From Longispora albida DSM 44784 (GTDB lineage: Bacteria > Actinomycetota > Actinomycetes > Mycobacteriales > Micromonosporaceae), in NCBI RefSeq assembly GCF_000379825.1, contig NZ_KB903837.1, forward strand, positions 194,762-258,761: a DNA stretch of 64,000 nt, read 5' to 3'. The notes beneath the pieces were generated by a model. It saw nothing but the letters and a program-made list of their open reading frames with translations, had not been told where the DNA came from and ran no database searches. Each line of letters starts with the position of its first letter. The first letter of the stretch is position 1. A program made the position numbers and the translations under genes. Shown piece by piece: positions 31,432 to 39,446 of the stretch.

Positions 31432-31869
31432 CTACCTGCGGGACAGCAGGCCCAGGATGACCATGCCCAGGCCGAGGCCCATGTGGAGCCAGTTGTCCGC
31501 CGAGTTGAGCCCGACGAAGTTCCACGCGGTCTCCCGGTCGATGACCAGGCCGTAGATCCACAGCGCCAGGTAGACCAGCCCGCCGCCGATCAGGAACACC
31601 CCGGCCATCGCGCTGGTGCGCGACATGGCCAGGCCGATCACCCCGAAGAGCAGGTGGACGAGGTTGTGCAGCACGGTCACCTGGAAGAGGCCGAGCAGCT
31701 TGGCGTGGCCCTCGTGTCCGGCCCACTGGAGCATGTCGTAGTCCGTGACGATGCCAGGGATGAAGCCGAGGACGCCGACCAGCAGGAAGACGGCCCCGAT
31801 CGCGGCAGCGAGCGCCCTGGCCGGTGACTGCATGCCCGTGAGGCTCAGGTGCGAACGATGAGTCGCCAT
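31432..31869 (-). CDS. DUF4383 membrane protein
   Basis: A 145-residue integral membrane protein with four helices: residues about 18-42, 62-85, 87-112 and 124-143. The family features are seen as LGFIPGIVTDYDMLQWAGHEGHAKLLGLF, here spanning the first loop, and LHNLVHLLFGVIGL with conserved His-Asn-His. Function is unknown. It stands alone between hairpins, with the start at ATG 31869 preceded by GAAAGAAGG. Confidence 0.88.
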   Translation of the reverse strand: MATHRSHLSLTGMQSPARALAAAIGAVFLLVGVLGFIPGIVTDYDMLQWAGHEGHAKLLGLFQVTVLHNLVHLLFGVIGLAMSRTSAMAGVFLIGGGLVYLALWIYGLVIDRETAWNFVGLNSADNWLHMGLGLGMVILGLLSRR

Positions 31870-32049
31870 GATGCACCTTCTTTCCTATTAATGCCAAATG
31901 TACCTATGGCGATCAGGCCCGGTCAATGGACGGCTACCCGTACCGCCCGGCCGCTAACCCCAGCCCGCCATGTCGCGATATACCAAAGTGCACTGAATGA
32001 CTCTGTACCGGACAGCCGCTCTTTGACGGAACACGACCCGATAGGCAAG

Positions 32050-32160
32050 CATGAGGCGGGCAGCAGGCAAGGAAGCCGGTGTGAATCCGGCACGGTCCCG
32101 CCACTGTGTGAACGGCAGCGCCGCAGCGACGGCCTGCCAGAAGTCAGGAACTTCCGCTGC
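32050..32160 (+). ncRNA. Cobalamin (B12) riboswitch
   Basis: The conserved core is clear: GGAAGCCGGTGTGAATCCGG from 32071, then CACGGTCCCGCCACTGTG, then a kissing-loop region GCCAGAAGTCAGGAAC. It precedes the cobalamin gene operon. A hairpin GCGGGCGT/ACACCCGC at about 32181-32197 next to the ribosome site GGAGAGG (32199-32205) is the likely expression platform, suggesting translational control; high B12 should shut the operon off. Confidence 0.92.
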
Positions 32161-32214
32161 CACCAGTGACACTGCTATTCGCGGGCGTGGACACCCGCGG
32201 AGAGGACCTCGCCT

Positions 32215-34152
32215 GTGGAACCCTTCCCGTTCTCCGCTGTGGTCGGCATGGCCGATCTGCGGCTGGCCCTGCTGCTCAACGCCGTCTCGCCAGCGATCGG
32301 CGGCGTGCTCGTCCGGGGCGAGAAGGGCACCGCGAAGTCCACTATGGTCCGTGCGCTCGCCCGGCTGCTGCCGGAGCTCGACGTGCTCGGCGGCTGCCGG
32401 TTCTCCTGCGCGCCCGGCCGTGAGTACCAGCACTGTCCCGACGCGGCCAGCCACGGCGCGACGTCTTCGGCCCCGGCCCGGCTCGTCGAGCTGCCGGTCG
32501 GCGCGACAGAGGACCGGCTGCTCGGCTCGCTCGACCTGGAACAGGCGCTGACCGCCGGCCGGACGAAGTACACGCCGGGCCTGCTGGCCGCCGCGCACCG
32601 GGGCGCGCTGTACGTCGACGAGGTCAACCTGCTGCCAGACCACCTGGTCGACGCGCTCCTCGACGCGGCGGCGATGGGTGAGGCGCACGTGGAGCGCGAC
32701 GGCGTCTCGGTACGCCACGCCGCCCGGTTCCTGCTGGTCGGCACCATGAACCCGGAGGAGGGCGAGCTCCGGCCCCAGCTGCTCGACCGGTTCGGCCTGA
32801 CGGTCGAGGTGCGCGCGCCGCGCGAGGCCACGGAGCGGGTGGAGGTGGTCCGGCGGCGGCTCGCGTACGAGGCCGCCCCGGCTGACTTCGCCGGCCAGTG
32901 GGCCGAGGCCGACGCGGCCCTGGCCACCCAGATCGCCGCCGCGCGGGAACGGCTGGCCGGCGTACGCCTGCCCGACGCCGAGCTGCTGCGGATCGCCCAG
33001 GTCTGCGCCGCCTTCGACGTGGACGGGCTGCGCGCGGACCTCGTGGTCGCCCGCACAGCCATCGCGCTCGCCGCCTGGGAAGGGCTGGAGGAGGTCACGG
33101 CTGACCACGTACGGGCAGCCGCCCGGCTCGCTCTGCCGCACCGCCGCCGGCGTGATCCCTTCGACGCGCCAGGCCTCGACGAGGAGACCCTGGAGGACGC
33201 GCTCCAGGACCCGCCACCGTCCACTGAAGACGAAGAGGATGGCCCCGACGACGACGGTCCCGGGGGCGGCGCTCCCGATCCGGGCGAGCCGGAGGGCAGC
33301 CGGAGTGACCAGGGTGACCAGGGCAGCCAGGCCCAGCCGCAGCAGGCGCCGGCCGGTCAGGGTCAGGCTCCCGAGGGCAAGCAGCACGGCGAGGGCAAGC
33401 CGTACAAGGCCCGGCTGTTCTCCGTGCCGGGGACGGGCCAGGGTGCCGCGGGGCGGCGCTCGCCCGCGTACACGAGAAATGGCCGGGTGGTCGGCGCGCG
33501 ACGGCCCGATCCCAGCCTGACCGGGCTGCATCTGGTGGCGACGGTGCGCGCGGCGGCGCAGCGCGGCAGCTCGTCGGTGGGCACGCAGGACCTGCGCGCG
33601 CCGGTCCGCAAGGGCCGTGAGGCGAATCTGGTGCTGTTCGTCGTGGACGCCTCGGGGTCGATGGCGGCCCGGCAGCGGCTGCGCGCGGTGACCGACGCCG
33701 TGCTGTCCCTGCTCATGGACGCCTACCAGCGCCGCGACAAGATCGGCCTGATCACCTTCCGAGGCGCTGAGGCCGAGCTGGTCCTGCCGCCGACGTCCAG
33801 TGTGGAGGCTGGCGCGGCCCGGCTGAAGCACGTCCGCACGGGCGGCCGCACGCCGCTCGACGCCGGCCTGCGCCGCGCCGAGGAGACGCTGCGCGTGGAA
33901 CGCCTCAAGGATCCGAGCCGCCGCCCGCTGCTGGTCGTCGTGACCGACGGCCGTTCGACCTCAGGCCCGGCCCCGGCCGCCACCGCCGCACGGCTGGCGG
34001 CGTCTGGCGTGGCGAGCATCGTGGTCGACTGCGAACAGGGCCACGTCCGCCTGGGCATGGCCGCCGGGCTGGCCGTCCAGCTGCGCGCAGAGCACGTCGT
34101 GCTGTCCGACATCTCCGCTGCCGGGCTGCGTGGCGCCGCCCTGGCCGCCTAA
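32215..34152 (+). CDS. Putative cobaltochelatase: AAA+ ATPase fused to VWA domain (ChlI/ChlD-like)
   Basis: A 645-residue fusion. Residues 1-320 are an AAA+ ATPase of the magnesium-chelatase BchI type (Walker A GEKGTAKST, Walker B ALYVDEVNLLPDHLVD, sensor TMNPEEGELRPQLLDRF). A Pro/Glu/Gly/Gln-rich acidic linker spans residues about 320-400. A C-terminal von Willebrand A domain carries the MIDAS motif DASGSM near residue 481. It would work with a large CobN-like subunit, not encoded here, in ATP-dependent cobalt insertion. It is the first gene under the cobalamin riboswitch. Start is GTG 32215. Confidence 0.9.
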   Translation: MEPFPFSAVVGMADLRLALLLNAVSPAIGGVLVRGEKGTAKSTMVRALARLLPELDVLGGCRFSCAPGREYQHCPDAASHGATSSAPARLVELPVGATEDRLLGSLDLEQALTAGRTKYTPGLLAAAHRGALYVDEVNLLPDHLVDALLDAAAMGEAHVERDGVSVRHAARFLLVGTMNPEEGELRPQLLDRFGLTVEVRAPREATERVEVVRRRLAYEAAPADFAGQWAEADAALATQIAAARERLAGVRLPDAELLRIAQVCAAFDVDGLRADLVVARTAIALAAWEGLEEVTADHVRAAARLALPHRRRRDPFDAPGLDEETLEDALQDPPPSTEDEEDGPDDDGPGGGAPDPGEPEGSRSDQGDQGSQAQPQQAPAGQGQAPEGKQHGEGKPYKARLFSVPGTGQGAAGRRSPAYTRNGRVVGARRPDPSLTGLHLVATVRAAAQRGSSSVGTQDLRAPVRKGREANLVLFVVDASGSMAARQRLRAVTDAVLSLLMDAYQRRDKIGLITFRGAEAELVLPPTSSVEAGAARLKHVRTGGRTPLDAGLRRAEETLRVERLKDPSRRPLLVVVTDGRSTSGPAPAATAARLAASGVASIVVDCEQGHVRLGMAAGLAVQLRAEHVVLSDISAAGLRGAALAA

Positions 34153-34171
34153 TCAGGAGGAGTGAGAACTC

Positions 34172-34768
34172 ATGCCGCAGGGCAAGGTTGAAAACGTACC
34201 CGACGACGGCCTCACCACCCGCCAGCGCCGGACCCAGCCGGTGCTGGCCGTGCACACCGGGCTGGGCAAGGGCAAGTCGACGGCGGCGTTCGGCATGGCG
34301 CTGCGCGCCTGGTCGGCCGGCTGGTCGATCGGTGTGTTCCAGTTCGTGAAGTCTCCGAAGTGGAAGGTCGGCGAGGAGAAGGCGTTCCGGGCGCTGGGCG
34401 AGGCCGGGAAGAACACTGTCGACTGGTTCAAGATGGGCGAGGGCTGGTCGTGGCTGGCCAGGCCCGGCGACGAGCGCGACCACGCGGCCGAGGCCGCTGA
34501 GGGCTGGGCGCAGATCAAGCGGGACCTCGCCGCGCAGACCTACGACTTCTACGTGCTGGACGAGTTCACGTACCCGATGCACTGGGGCTGGGTGTCCACC
34601 GAGGAGGTCGTCGAGACCCTGCGCGCCCGGCCGGGCGGCCACGTGGTGATCACCGGCCGGTACGCGAAGGACGAGCTGATGGACGCCGCCGACCTGGTGA
34701 CGGAGATGGGCAAGACCAAGCACCCGATGGACGCGGGGCGTAAGGGCCAGCGCGGCATCGAATGGTAG
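34172..34768 (+). CDS. cobO: Cob(I)yrinic acid a,c-diamide adenosyltransferase
   Basis: A 198-residue ATP:corrinoid adenosyltransferase of the CobA/CobO/BtuR type. The P-loop GLGKGKSTAAFG is near residues 30-41 and the family motifs FQFVKSPKWKVGEE, YDFYVLDEFTYPMHWGW and HVVITGR are intact. It transfers the adenosyl group to the cobalt of cobyrinic acid a,c-diamide. GGAGGAG precedes ATG 34172, and it follows the chelatase gene by 19 bp in the riboswitch-controlled operon. Confidence 0.95.
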   Translation: MPQGKVENVPDDGLTTRQRRTQPVLAVHTGLGKGKSTAAFGMALRAWSAGWSIGVFQFVKSPKWKVGEEKAFRALGEAGKNTVDWFKMGEGWSWLARPGDERDHAAEAAEGWAQIKRDLAAQTYDFYVLDEFTYPMHWGWVSTEEVVETLRARPGGHVVITGRYAKDELMDAADLVTEMGKTKHPMDAGRKGQRGIEW

Positions 34769-34778
34769 GCGTGAAGGC

Positions 34779-36092
34779 GTGAAGCGGGTCGTCATCGCAG
34801 CTCCGGCCTCCGGCCACGGCAAGACCACCGTCGCGACCGGGCTGCTGGCAGCGTTGCGGGTCCGGGGGCACCGGCCGGCCGGCTTCAAGGTCGGGCCGGA
34901 CTACATCGACCCCAGCTACCACGCGCTGGCCTGCGGGCGGCCCGGCCGCAACCTCGACCCGGTGATGGTCGGCGAGGGGCTGGTCGGGCCGCTGTTCGCG
35001 CACGGGATGGCCGGGGCCGACGTCGCGGTCATCGAGGGCGTGATGGGCCTGTACGACGGCCGGGGCGCCACGGAGGAGGGCTCGACGGCGCACGTCGCGC
35101 ACCTGCTCGACGCCCCGGTCGTGATGGTCGTCGACGCGTCCTCGCAGAGCCGGTCGATCGCGGCGCTGCTGCACGGCTTCCGGTCGTTCCCCGGCGCGCC
35201 CCGGATCGCAGGGGTGATCCTCAACCGGGTCGGTTCCGACCGGCACGAGGCGCTGCTCCGCGAGGCGTGCGAGGAGGTGGGCATGCCGGTGCTGGGCGCG
35301 ATCCAGCGTCTCGCCGCCGTGGCCGCCCCGTCGCGGCATCTCGGGCTAGTGCCGGCCGCTGAGCGGTCAGCCGAGGCGCTGGCCGGGGTCGAGGCGCAGG
35401 CCGCGCTGCTCGATCCGCTGGCCGAGGCGGTGATGGCCGTGGCGGCCACCGCGCCGCCGCTGTCCGTGGAGCCGTGGTCGGCACCGGTCGCGCCGCCGAC
35501 CGGGCGGGTCATCGCTGTCGCTGGCGGGCCCGCCTTCACCTTCGGCTACGCGGAGACGACCGAGCTGCTCACCGCGGCCGGGGCCACTGTGGTCACTTTC
35601 AACCCGCTGCGCGACGAGAAACTGCCCGACGGCACGTCCGGCCTGGTCGTGGGTGGCGGTTTTCCCGAGGTGTACGCGGGTGAGCTGTCCGCCAACGAGC
35701 CGCTCCGCCGGGCCGTGGCCGCCCTGGCAGCCAGCGGCGCGCCGGTCGCGGCCGAGTGCGCGGGCCTGCTGTGGCTGGCGAGGTCGCTGGACGGCGCGCC
35801 GATGTGCGGGGTGATCGACGCCGAGGCGCGGATGACACCCCGGCTGACCCTCGGGTACCGGGACGCCGTGGCGGCGACGGACAGCTGGCTCGGCCCGGCC
35901 GGTACCCGGCTGACCGGCCACGAGTTCCACCGGACCACTGTGGAGCCGGGGGCTGGGGCGAGCCCGGCCTGGTACCGCAGGGAGGGGCCGGAGGGCTTCG
36001 TGCAGGGCGGGGTGCACGCCTCGTACCTGCACCTGCATTGGGCGGGTATGCCCGATATCGCGGGGCGGCTGGCGGGTTCCGTGCTCACCTGA
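34779..36092 (+). CDS. cobB: Cobyrinate a,c-diamide synthase
   Basis: A 437-residue glutamine-dependent amidotransferase that amidates the a and c side chains of the corrin. The N-terminal ATP-binding domain has PASGHGKTTVATG and FKVGPDYIDPSYH. The C-terminal class-I-like glutaminase domain has FTFGYAETTELL and the nucleophile Cys in AAECAGLLWL, with HEFHRTT and GVHASYLHLH supplying the later motifs. GTG 34779 lies 10 bp after cobO. Confidence 0.95.
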   Translation: MKRVVIAAPASGHGKTTVATGLLAALRVRGHRPAGFKVGPDYIDPSYHALACGRPGRNLDPVMVGEGLVGPLFAHGMAGADVAVIEGVMGLYDGRGATEEGSTAHVAHLLDAPVVMVVDASSQSRSIAALLHGFRSFPGAPRIAGVILNRVGSDRHEALLREACEEVGMPVLGAIQRLAAVAAPSRHLGLVPAAERSAEALAGVEAQAALLDPLAEAVMAVAATAPPLSVEPWSAPVAPPTGRVIAVAGGPAFTFGYAETTELLTAAGATVVTFNPLRDEKLPDGTSGLVVGGGFPEVYAGELSANEPLRRAVAALAASGAPVAAECAGLLWLARSLDGAPMCGVIDAEARMTPRLTLGYRDAVAATDSWLGPAGTRLTGHEFHRTTVEPGAGASPAWYRREGPEGFVQGGVHASYLHLHWAGMPDIAGRLAGSVLT

Positions 36093-36152
36093 AGTGACGA
36101 TAAGGTCACACTCGCTTTATGATGCCCGGTACTGTCCGACTACAGTGGACAC

Positions 36153-36752
36153 GTGAGAACCACGCACCCGATCGAAGCCGAGTCCTACCGGCGGCTACGA
36201 GCCGCATGTGACACCAGTGGCCTGGCACCCCGGAGCCGCGACGTCCTCGAACGGATCATGCACACCAGCGCCGACGAGACCTGGCCTGCCGACCTCGTGC
36301 TGAACGAGAGGGCGCTGGCCGCCGGGGCCGAGGCCCTCGACTCCGGCGCGCCGCTGGTCGTCGACGCCCCCACCGTCACCGCCGGGATCGCCGCCTATCC
36401 CTCGCTGTGCCTGATGGGCAGCGAGGCCGCGTACGACGTCTCGGCCCGCACCGGGATCACGCTGCCGGCCGCCGGGTTCCAGCTGGCCGCCGCGCGGGTC
36501 GCCGACGGGGCGGTGTGGGTGGTGGGCAGCTCGCCGACGGCCCTGTGGGAGCTGCTGCGGCTGGCCGAGGGCGGAGTGCTCCGGCCGGCCCTGGTGATCG
36601 GCCTCCCCGTCGGGTATGTCGGAGCCGCCGAGGCCAAGGCGGCCCTGCGCGACAGCGGGCTCCCGGCCATCTCCAACCGCAGCGCCCGTGGCGGCGCCGT
36701 CGTCGCGGCGGCAGCGGTGAACGCGCTCATCTACGGCCCGATGGACATCTGA
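36153..36752 (+). CDS. cobH: Precorrin-8X methylmutase
   Basis: A 199-residue CobH/CbiC enzyme that moves the C11 methyl group to C12 in corrin synthesis. Key features are IEAESYRRLR near the N-terminus, the catalytic His in ERIMHTSAD (about residue 36), GAPLVVDAPTVTAGI, VVGSSPTALWELL and GLPVGYVGAAEAK. The start GTG 36153 follows a TACAGT hexamer (36141-36146) by six bases, so a separate leaderless transcript in addition to the upstream operon is possible. A very strong terminator follows. Confidence 0.95.
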   Translation: MRTTHPIEAESYRRLRAACDTSGLAPRSRDVLERIMHTSADETWPADLVLNERALAAGAEALDSGAPLVVDAPTVTAGIAAYPSLCLMGSEAAYDVSARTGITLPAAGFQLAAARVADGAVWVVGSSPTALWELLRLAEGGVLRPALVIGLPVGYVGAAEAKAALRDSGLPAISNRSARGGAVVAAAAVNALIYGPMDI

Positions 36753-36762
36753 GACGACAGGT

Positions 36763-36800
36763 AAGAAGGGGGGTGCCGGTTCCGGCACCCCCCTTTCTTC
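36763..36800. terminator. Bidirectional terminator between cobH and the L,D-transpeptidase gene
   Basis: AAGGGGGGTGCCGG (36766-36779) and CCGGCACCCCCCTT (36782-36795) form a perfect 14-bp stem with a 2-nt loop, with T-rich DNA on the right and A-rich DNA on the left. It can serve both convergent genes. Confidence 0.9.
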
Positions 36801-36811
36801 CGCTCTGGCTG

Positions 36812-37999
36812 TTACCCGGCCGGCGGCGGGAGCGCGCTGCCCTTGAGGAAGTCGTCCCAGCTCAGGTCCCAGGACGTCCAGCCGTTGCCCTGGGTCAGGC
36901 CCTGCTCGGTGTTCTTCACGGTCACCGGGTCACCGACCTTCGTGAACTCGAACGTCCACTTCGCGTTCTCCGGGGACATGTTGATGCAGCCGTGCGACAC
37001 GTTCCGCACGCCCTGGTCGGCCACCGACCACGAGGCGGAGTGGATGAACTGGCCGTCCCAGCTCATCCGCTGGGCGAACTCGACGTCGGTCCGGTAGCCG
37101 TCGGTGGAGTTGGACGGCACGCCGTACGTGCCGGAGTCGAAGACCGTCTTGTCCAGCTTCTCCATGATGACCATCTTGCCGTGGAAGGACGGCTTGCTGG
37201 GCTTGCCGAGGCTGACCGGCATCGTCTTCACCGGCGCGCCGTCCAGCATGGCGACCATCTGCTTGCTCGCGTTGTCGACGACCAGCTCACGCTTCTGCGA
37301 GTCGATGGAGAAGCTGGACGTCACGTCGAACTGGCCGAACTTCCCGCCACCCAGCGGCAGCCCGCCGAGGCCGAGCCGCATGCTGACCTTCGTGCCCGGC
37401 TGCCAGTACTCCTTCGGCCGGTACTCCAGGTGCGTGCCGCTCTGCCAGCGCCACGCGCCGACCTGGGCGGGCTCGCTCGTCACGAACAGCCGCTTCTCGA
37501 CGGCCGCGCGCGACTCCTTCGGGATGGCCTCCTTGAACTCCAGCGCGATCGGCATCGCCTGGCCGTAGGTGCCGCCTTCCTTCAGGTAGTGGTGCACCGA
37601 AACCCGGTTACCCGGCTTCGACATCGTGGTGAAGGTGGTGCTCTGGCCGCCGACCTTCACGGTGTACGTGGTGTCGTAGGCCAGCGGCTCCGCGGGCACC
37701 CACGAGCTGCCGTCCTTGCGCGCCTCGCCCTTGACCGGGCCCTTGTCGCTGCTCAGCTCGACGCCGGCCGACTTGTTGCCCTTCACCTCGATCTCGGCGG
37801 AGACGGCGACGCCGGTGGCCTTGTCGGCCGGGACGACGTCCACCGGGGCCGCCTTGCTGGCCGGAGCGGTACCCCCGCCGGAGCCGCTGCCCGACGGCTT
37901 CTTGTCCCCGTCGCCGGAGCCACACGCCGCGAGAGCCGTGAGGGTCACGGACAGCACGCCCGCGATCAGTACGCGTCTAGCCACATAGTTGCCCACCAT
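36812..37999 (-). CDS. L,D-transpeptidase (YkuD) lipoprotein with Ig-like domains
   Basis: A 395-residue lipoprotein: lipobox LTALAAC with Cys25, a Gly/Ser-rich linker, two Ig-like domains (about residues 50-250) and a C-terminal YkuD domain. The catalytic segment VSHGCINMSP has the nucleophile Cys338, with the upstream His in FIHSASWS. This is the LdtMt2-like architecture that forms 3-3 cross-links in peptidoglycan. A GTG 15 bases into the frame is an alternative start. No operon partner is present. Confidence 0.92.
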   Translation of the reverse strand: MVGNYVARRVLIAGVLSVTLTALAACGSGDGDKKPSGSGSGGGTAPASKAAPVDVVPADKATGVAVSAEIEVKGNKSAGVELSSDKGPVKGEARKDGSSWVPAEPLAYDTTYTVKVGGQSTTFTTMSKPGNRVSVHHYLKEGGTYGQAMPIALEFKEAIPKESRAAVEKRLFVTSEPAQVGAWRWQSGTHLEYRPKEYWQPGTKVSMRLGLGGLPLGGGKFGQFDVTSSFSIDSQKRELVVDNASKQMVAMLDGAPVKTMPVSLGKPSKPSFHGKMVIMEKLDKTVFDSGTYGVPSNSTDGYRTDVEFAQRMSWDGQFIHSASWSVADQGVRNVSHGCINMSPENAKWTFEFTKVGDPVTVKNTEQGLTQGNGWTSWDLSWDDFLKGSALPPPAG

Positions 38000-38085
38000 G
38001 TTGGCTTACGGTACCCGGTCGGCGCTGGCCCTGCCGGGGTTGCTTATCACACCAGGACATAGACTGGCATAAGCGCGCAAAGCCA

Positions 38086-38114
38086 CCCTCCCGGGTGCAA
38101 AGTACCCGGGAGGG
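38086..38114 (-). terminator. Terminator downstream of the aquaporin gene
   Basis: CCCTCCCGGGT (38086-38096) and ACCCGGGAGGG (38104-38114) form a perfect 11-bp stem with a 7-nt loop. Confidence 0.8.
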
Positions 38115-38140
38115 CGGCGTGCCGCGGGAGGCGTTGTCTC

Positions 38141-38194
38141 GGGAGACGCGGGGTCAGGGGGAGACACCGGGTCAGCGGGAGACCGTGGGTCAGT
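38141..38194 (-). repeat. Three 18-bp tandem repeats spanning the aquaporin stop codon
   Basis: Units at 38141-38158, 38159-38176 and 38177-38194 share GGGAGAC-N5-GGGTCAG (plus strand). The TCA at 38190-38192, inside the unit nearest the gene, is the stop codon (TGA) of the aquaporin gene, and each other unit carries another TGA at the same place, in the same frame. Confidence 0.85.
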
Positions 38195-38876
38195 CGGCGT
38201 TGGAGGAGGCGTTCGCCCTGAGGACGTAGTCGACCAGGTAGACGCCGACCAGGGCGCCGATCACCGGGCCGACCAGGTAGACCCAGAGCTCGCCCCAGTT
38301 GGCTGCCCCGCCGGACAGGCTCAGGCCGACCTCGGGGGCCAGGCTGCGGGCCAGGTTGGCGGAGGCGCCGGTGAAGCTGCTCAGGGCGAGGATGCCGGTG
38401 CCGTAGGCCAGGCCGGTGCCGAGCCCGGCGAGCCCGCCGGACAGGCCGCCGCCGACGTAGCCCCAGTAGTACACGGCCGCGAGGAGTGCCGCCGCGAGGC
38501 CCTCGGCGAGCAGGCCCTCCCAGACGCTGGTGCCCCGGTTGAGCGAGGTAGCGCCGAGGCCGGCCCCCTTGGCGCCGAGCACGCCCCAGAGCAGGAGTGC
38601 GGACAGGATGCCGCCGACGAGCTGGGCGACGATGTAGCCGGGCACGTCGCGCCAGGCGAACCGGCCGCGCACCGCCAGGGCGAGCGTGATGGCCGGGTTG
38701 AGGTGACCGCCGGAGACCCCGCCGACCAGCCAGAGGCCGAGGGCGAGTGCGAGGGCGTAGCCGACAGCCGAGCCGTAGGCTCCGCTGGCCGCGCCGACTG
38801 CGGCGGTCGCGCCGAAGAACACGAGGATGAAGGTGCCGAGCGCCTCGGCAAGCAGGCGCCGGATCTGGATGCTCAT
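38190..38876 (-). CDS. Aquaporin / MIP-family channel with altered second NPA motif
   Basis: A 228-residue channel protein with six helices. The first pore motif SGGHLNPAITLAL is canonical. The second reads GASANLARSLAPE, so Asn-Leu-Ala stands where Asn-Pro-Ala is expected; the Asn and the following Arg are kept. Water or small neutral solute transport is the family role; the altered motif may widen specificity. Start ATG 38876 has a GGAGGTG ribosome site. It is monocistronic. Confidence 0.92.
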   Translation of the reverse strand: MSIQIRRLLAEALGTFILVFFGATAAVGAASGAYGSAVGYALALALGLWLVGGVSGGHLNPAITLALAVRGRFAWRDVPGYIVAQLVGGILSALLLWGVLGAKGAGLGATSLNRGTSVWEGLLAEGLAAALLAAVYYWGYVGGGLSGGLAGLGTGLAYGTGILALSSFTGASANLARSLAPEVGLSLSGGAANWGELWVYLVGPVIGALVGVYLVDYVLRANASSNAD

Positions 38877-39035
38877 CGCACACCTCCATAGGGTGATGTA
38901 GCAACTACAGCGAGTTGCATACAGCGTGAGCTATGTCACAGTGGACTGACTTCGCCCGGGCGGGCAGATGCGCCGATCGGCAGTGATCTATCGCCCAGCG
39001 GCAGTGGGCGTGCGGCCGGCGGTCGGGCACTGTCC

Positions 39036-39446
39036 TCAGCGGACCTCCAGCGTCCCCTTCATCCCGCTCGACACGTGGTAGGCGCAGGGGAACGGGTACG
39101 TGCCCGGCCGGTCCACCGTCACGCGGAGTGTCCGGCTGTCCCCGCCGTTGACGTTGTCGATCCGCTCGCTGAGCACGCCGAACGTGTGCGGGGTCGCCCC
39201 GGTGTTCCTGATGGTGAACTCGATCGTCCCGGTCCGCGCCCGCACCACCGACGGCGAGAAGCGGAGCTGATCGTCCACAGTGACCGTGATCCGCTGCACG
39301 CCGTCCGTGCCAGCCGTGGCCTCACCAGCAGTACTGGCCGCCGCGGAGGGAGCAGCCTGCCCGGTCCCGCTGGGCCCGCCCTCCGGGCCCCACACCGCAC
39401 AGCCTCCGAGCAGCAGCGGAAGCACGAGGACAGCAGCCTTACGCAT
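39036..39446 (-). CDS. Cupredoxin-domain lipoprotein
   Basis: A 136-residue lipoprotein with lipobox LLLGGC (Cys15), an Ala/Ser/Thr linker to about residue 45, then a plastocyanin/cupredoxin fold. Type-1 copper ligands are visible: His in TPHTFGV and Cys, His and Met in PCAYHVSSGMKG. It starts at ATG 39446, inside the last codons of the DyP-like gene (8-bp overlap), so the two are co-translated. An extracytoplasmic electron-transfer or metal-handling partner of the peroxidase is the likely role. Confidence 0.88.
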   Translation of the reverse strand: MRKAAVLVLPLLLGGCAVWGPEGGPSGTGQAAPSAAASTAGEATAGTDGVQRITVTVDDQLRFSPSVVRARTGTIEFTIRNTGATPHTFGVLSERIDNVNGGDSRTLRVTVDRPGTYPFPCAYHVSSGMKGTLEVR

